Source: Ruminococcaceae bacterium UBA1772 (GTDB lineage Bacteria > Bacillota > Clostridia > Oscillospirales > Acutalibacteraceae). Taken from it: 5,643 bases of DNA. The translations under genes and the position numbers were made by a program. Under the pieces are notes generated by a model. That model worked only from the letters and a program-made list of their open reading frames with translations, ran no database searches and was not told where the DNA came from. Of the stretch, positions 5,184-5,643 are shown piece by piece. Location of the stretch: assembly GCA_002314645.1 (NCBI GenBank), contig DCGS01000074.1, positions 836 through 6,478 of the forward strand, read 5' to 3'. Within the stretch, counting starts at the first letter, position 1, and the number at the start of each line of letters is the position of its first letter.

Positions 5184-5643
5184 TTTTCCTTCCCTTTTTC
5201 TCTTCACGCTCGCGGATAACCATGCGAGTTGGTGTTCCTTCAAGGCCGAACACCTCACGGATTTGGTTATCTATATAACGCTGATAGCTGTAGTGGAAAA
5301 GGTCTTTGTTGTTTACGAAACACACAAATGTTGGTGGTCTTGTAGATGCTTGAGTCATATAGTAAATTTTAAGACGTTTACCCTTATCTGTTGGTGGCTG
5401 AACACGTGCTGTTGCGTTAGCAAGGATGTCGTTCAGCTTACCTGTAGAAATACGCATTGCATTCTGGTTGTCAACATACTGGATAAGCTCAAAGAGCTTA
5501 GGAAGACGCTGGCCAGTCTTGGCAGAAATAAAGATGATAGGTGCGTAAGACATGAATGAAAAGTCATTCATAAGTTTTTTACGCTCCTTGTCCATTGTAT
5601 TTGTGTCTTTTTCGACAGCGTCCCATTTGTTGACTGCAATAAT
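5179..5643 (-). CDS. der: Ribosome-associated GTPase Der (EngA), C-terminal part (partial at window edge)
   Basis: Der is an essential double-GTPase that assists maturation of the 50S ribosomal subunit. The window holds the final 154 codons; the frame is open through the right edge. It opens with IIAVNKWDAVEKDTNT, where NKWD is the G4 guanine-specificity motif of the second GTPase domain. PIIFISAKTGQRLPKLFELI follows with the G5 SAK motif. The C-terminal KH-like domain is recognisable from RLKIYYMTQASTRPPTFVCF, HYSYQRYIDNQIREVFGLEG and TPTRMVIRERE, ending in a basic KKGRKK tail. The ATG at 5595 is internal, not a start. The upstream neighbours are outside the window. In many Firmicutes der is followed by plsY; here a DUF1275-like gene follows instead. 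The stop codon (5179-5181) lies in the outer end of the right repeat copy. Confidence 0.96.
   Translation of the reverse strand: MIAVNKWDAVEKDTNTMDKERKKLMNDFSFMSYAPIIFISAKTGQRLPKLFELIQYVDNQNAMRISTGKLNDILANATARVQPPTDKGKRLKIYYMTQASTRPPTFVCFVNNKDLFHYSYQRYIDNQIREVFGLEGTPTRMVIREREEKKGRKK

Noticed and set aside
5263..5559. Plus-strand 98-codon open frame
   Set aside because: It lies entirely antisense to der and lacks a supporting ribosome binding site.
5179..5595. A separate 138-residue protein starting at the ATG at 5595
   Set aside because: The frame stays open to the window edge and the upstream codons encode the NKWD motif of Der, so this ATG is internal.

Overview
The window looks like the chromosome of a low-GC Clostridia species, most likely a Ruminococcus-like gut Firmicute. 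This is a judgement from recalled protein sequence: the N-terminus and the region before the rifampicin pocket of RpoB, a standard 135-residue nucleoside diphosphate kinase, a Firmicutes-type Der GTPase and a YdbS/YdbT pair. Promoters are of housekeeping sigma-A type and ribosome binding sites are strong Shine-Dalgarno sequences. I could not run a database search.

Layout. Positions 1-1510 (minus) hold the first 503 codons of rpoB, cut by the window edge at the start of the rifampicin pocket. Positions 1511-1807 are a divergent intergenic region with a near-consensus promoter and about 115 nt leader for rpoB, and a separate extended -10 promoter for ndk. ndk (1808-2215, plus) is the only convincing plus-strand gene. 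It ends at a strong hairpin (2233-2276) that it shares with the converging ydbT. Positions 2276-4308 (minus) are a two-gene operon, ydbS then ydbT, with a one-base stop/start overlap and its own promoter. Positions 4389-5183 hold a DUF1275/YoaK-type membrane protein gene bracketed by two inverted copies of a 61-66 bp palindromic repeat. The window ends with the C-terminal 154 codons of der (5179-5643, minus).

The genes do not form one pathway. rpoB (transcription), ndk (NTP supply) and der (ribosome assembly) are core functions. ydbS/ydbT are membrane proteins whose Bacillus counterparts are linked to envelope protection against antimicrobial peptides. The least ordinary part is the repeat-bracketed membrane gene: the same element supplies the stop codons of both der and the DUF1275 gene, and encodes the last six residues of the latter. 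The rpoB leader, with a possible 14-codon ORF and a second -10-like box just after the start site, is the other place worth a look. I found no CRISPR array, tRNA, rRNA, recognisable transposase or clear novel defence system.
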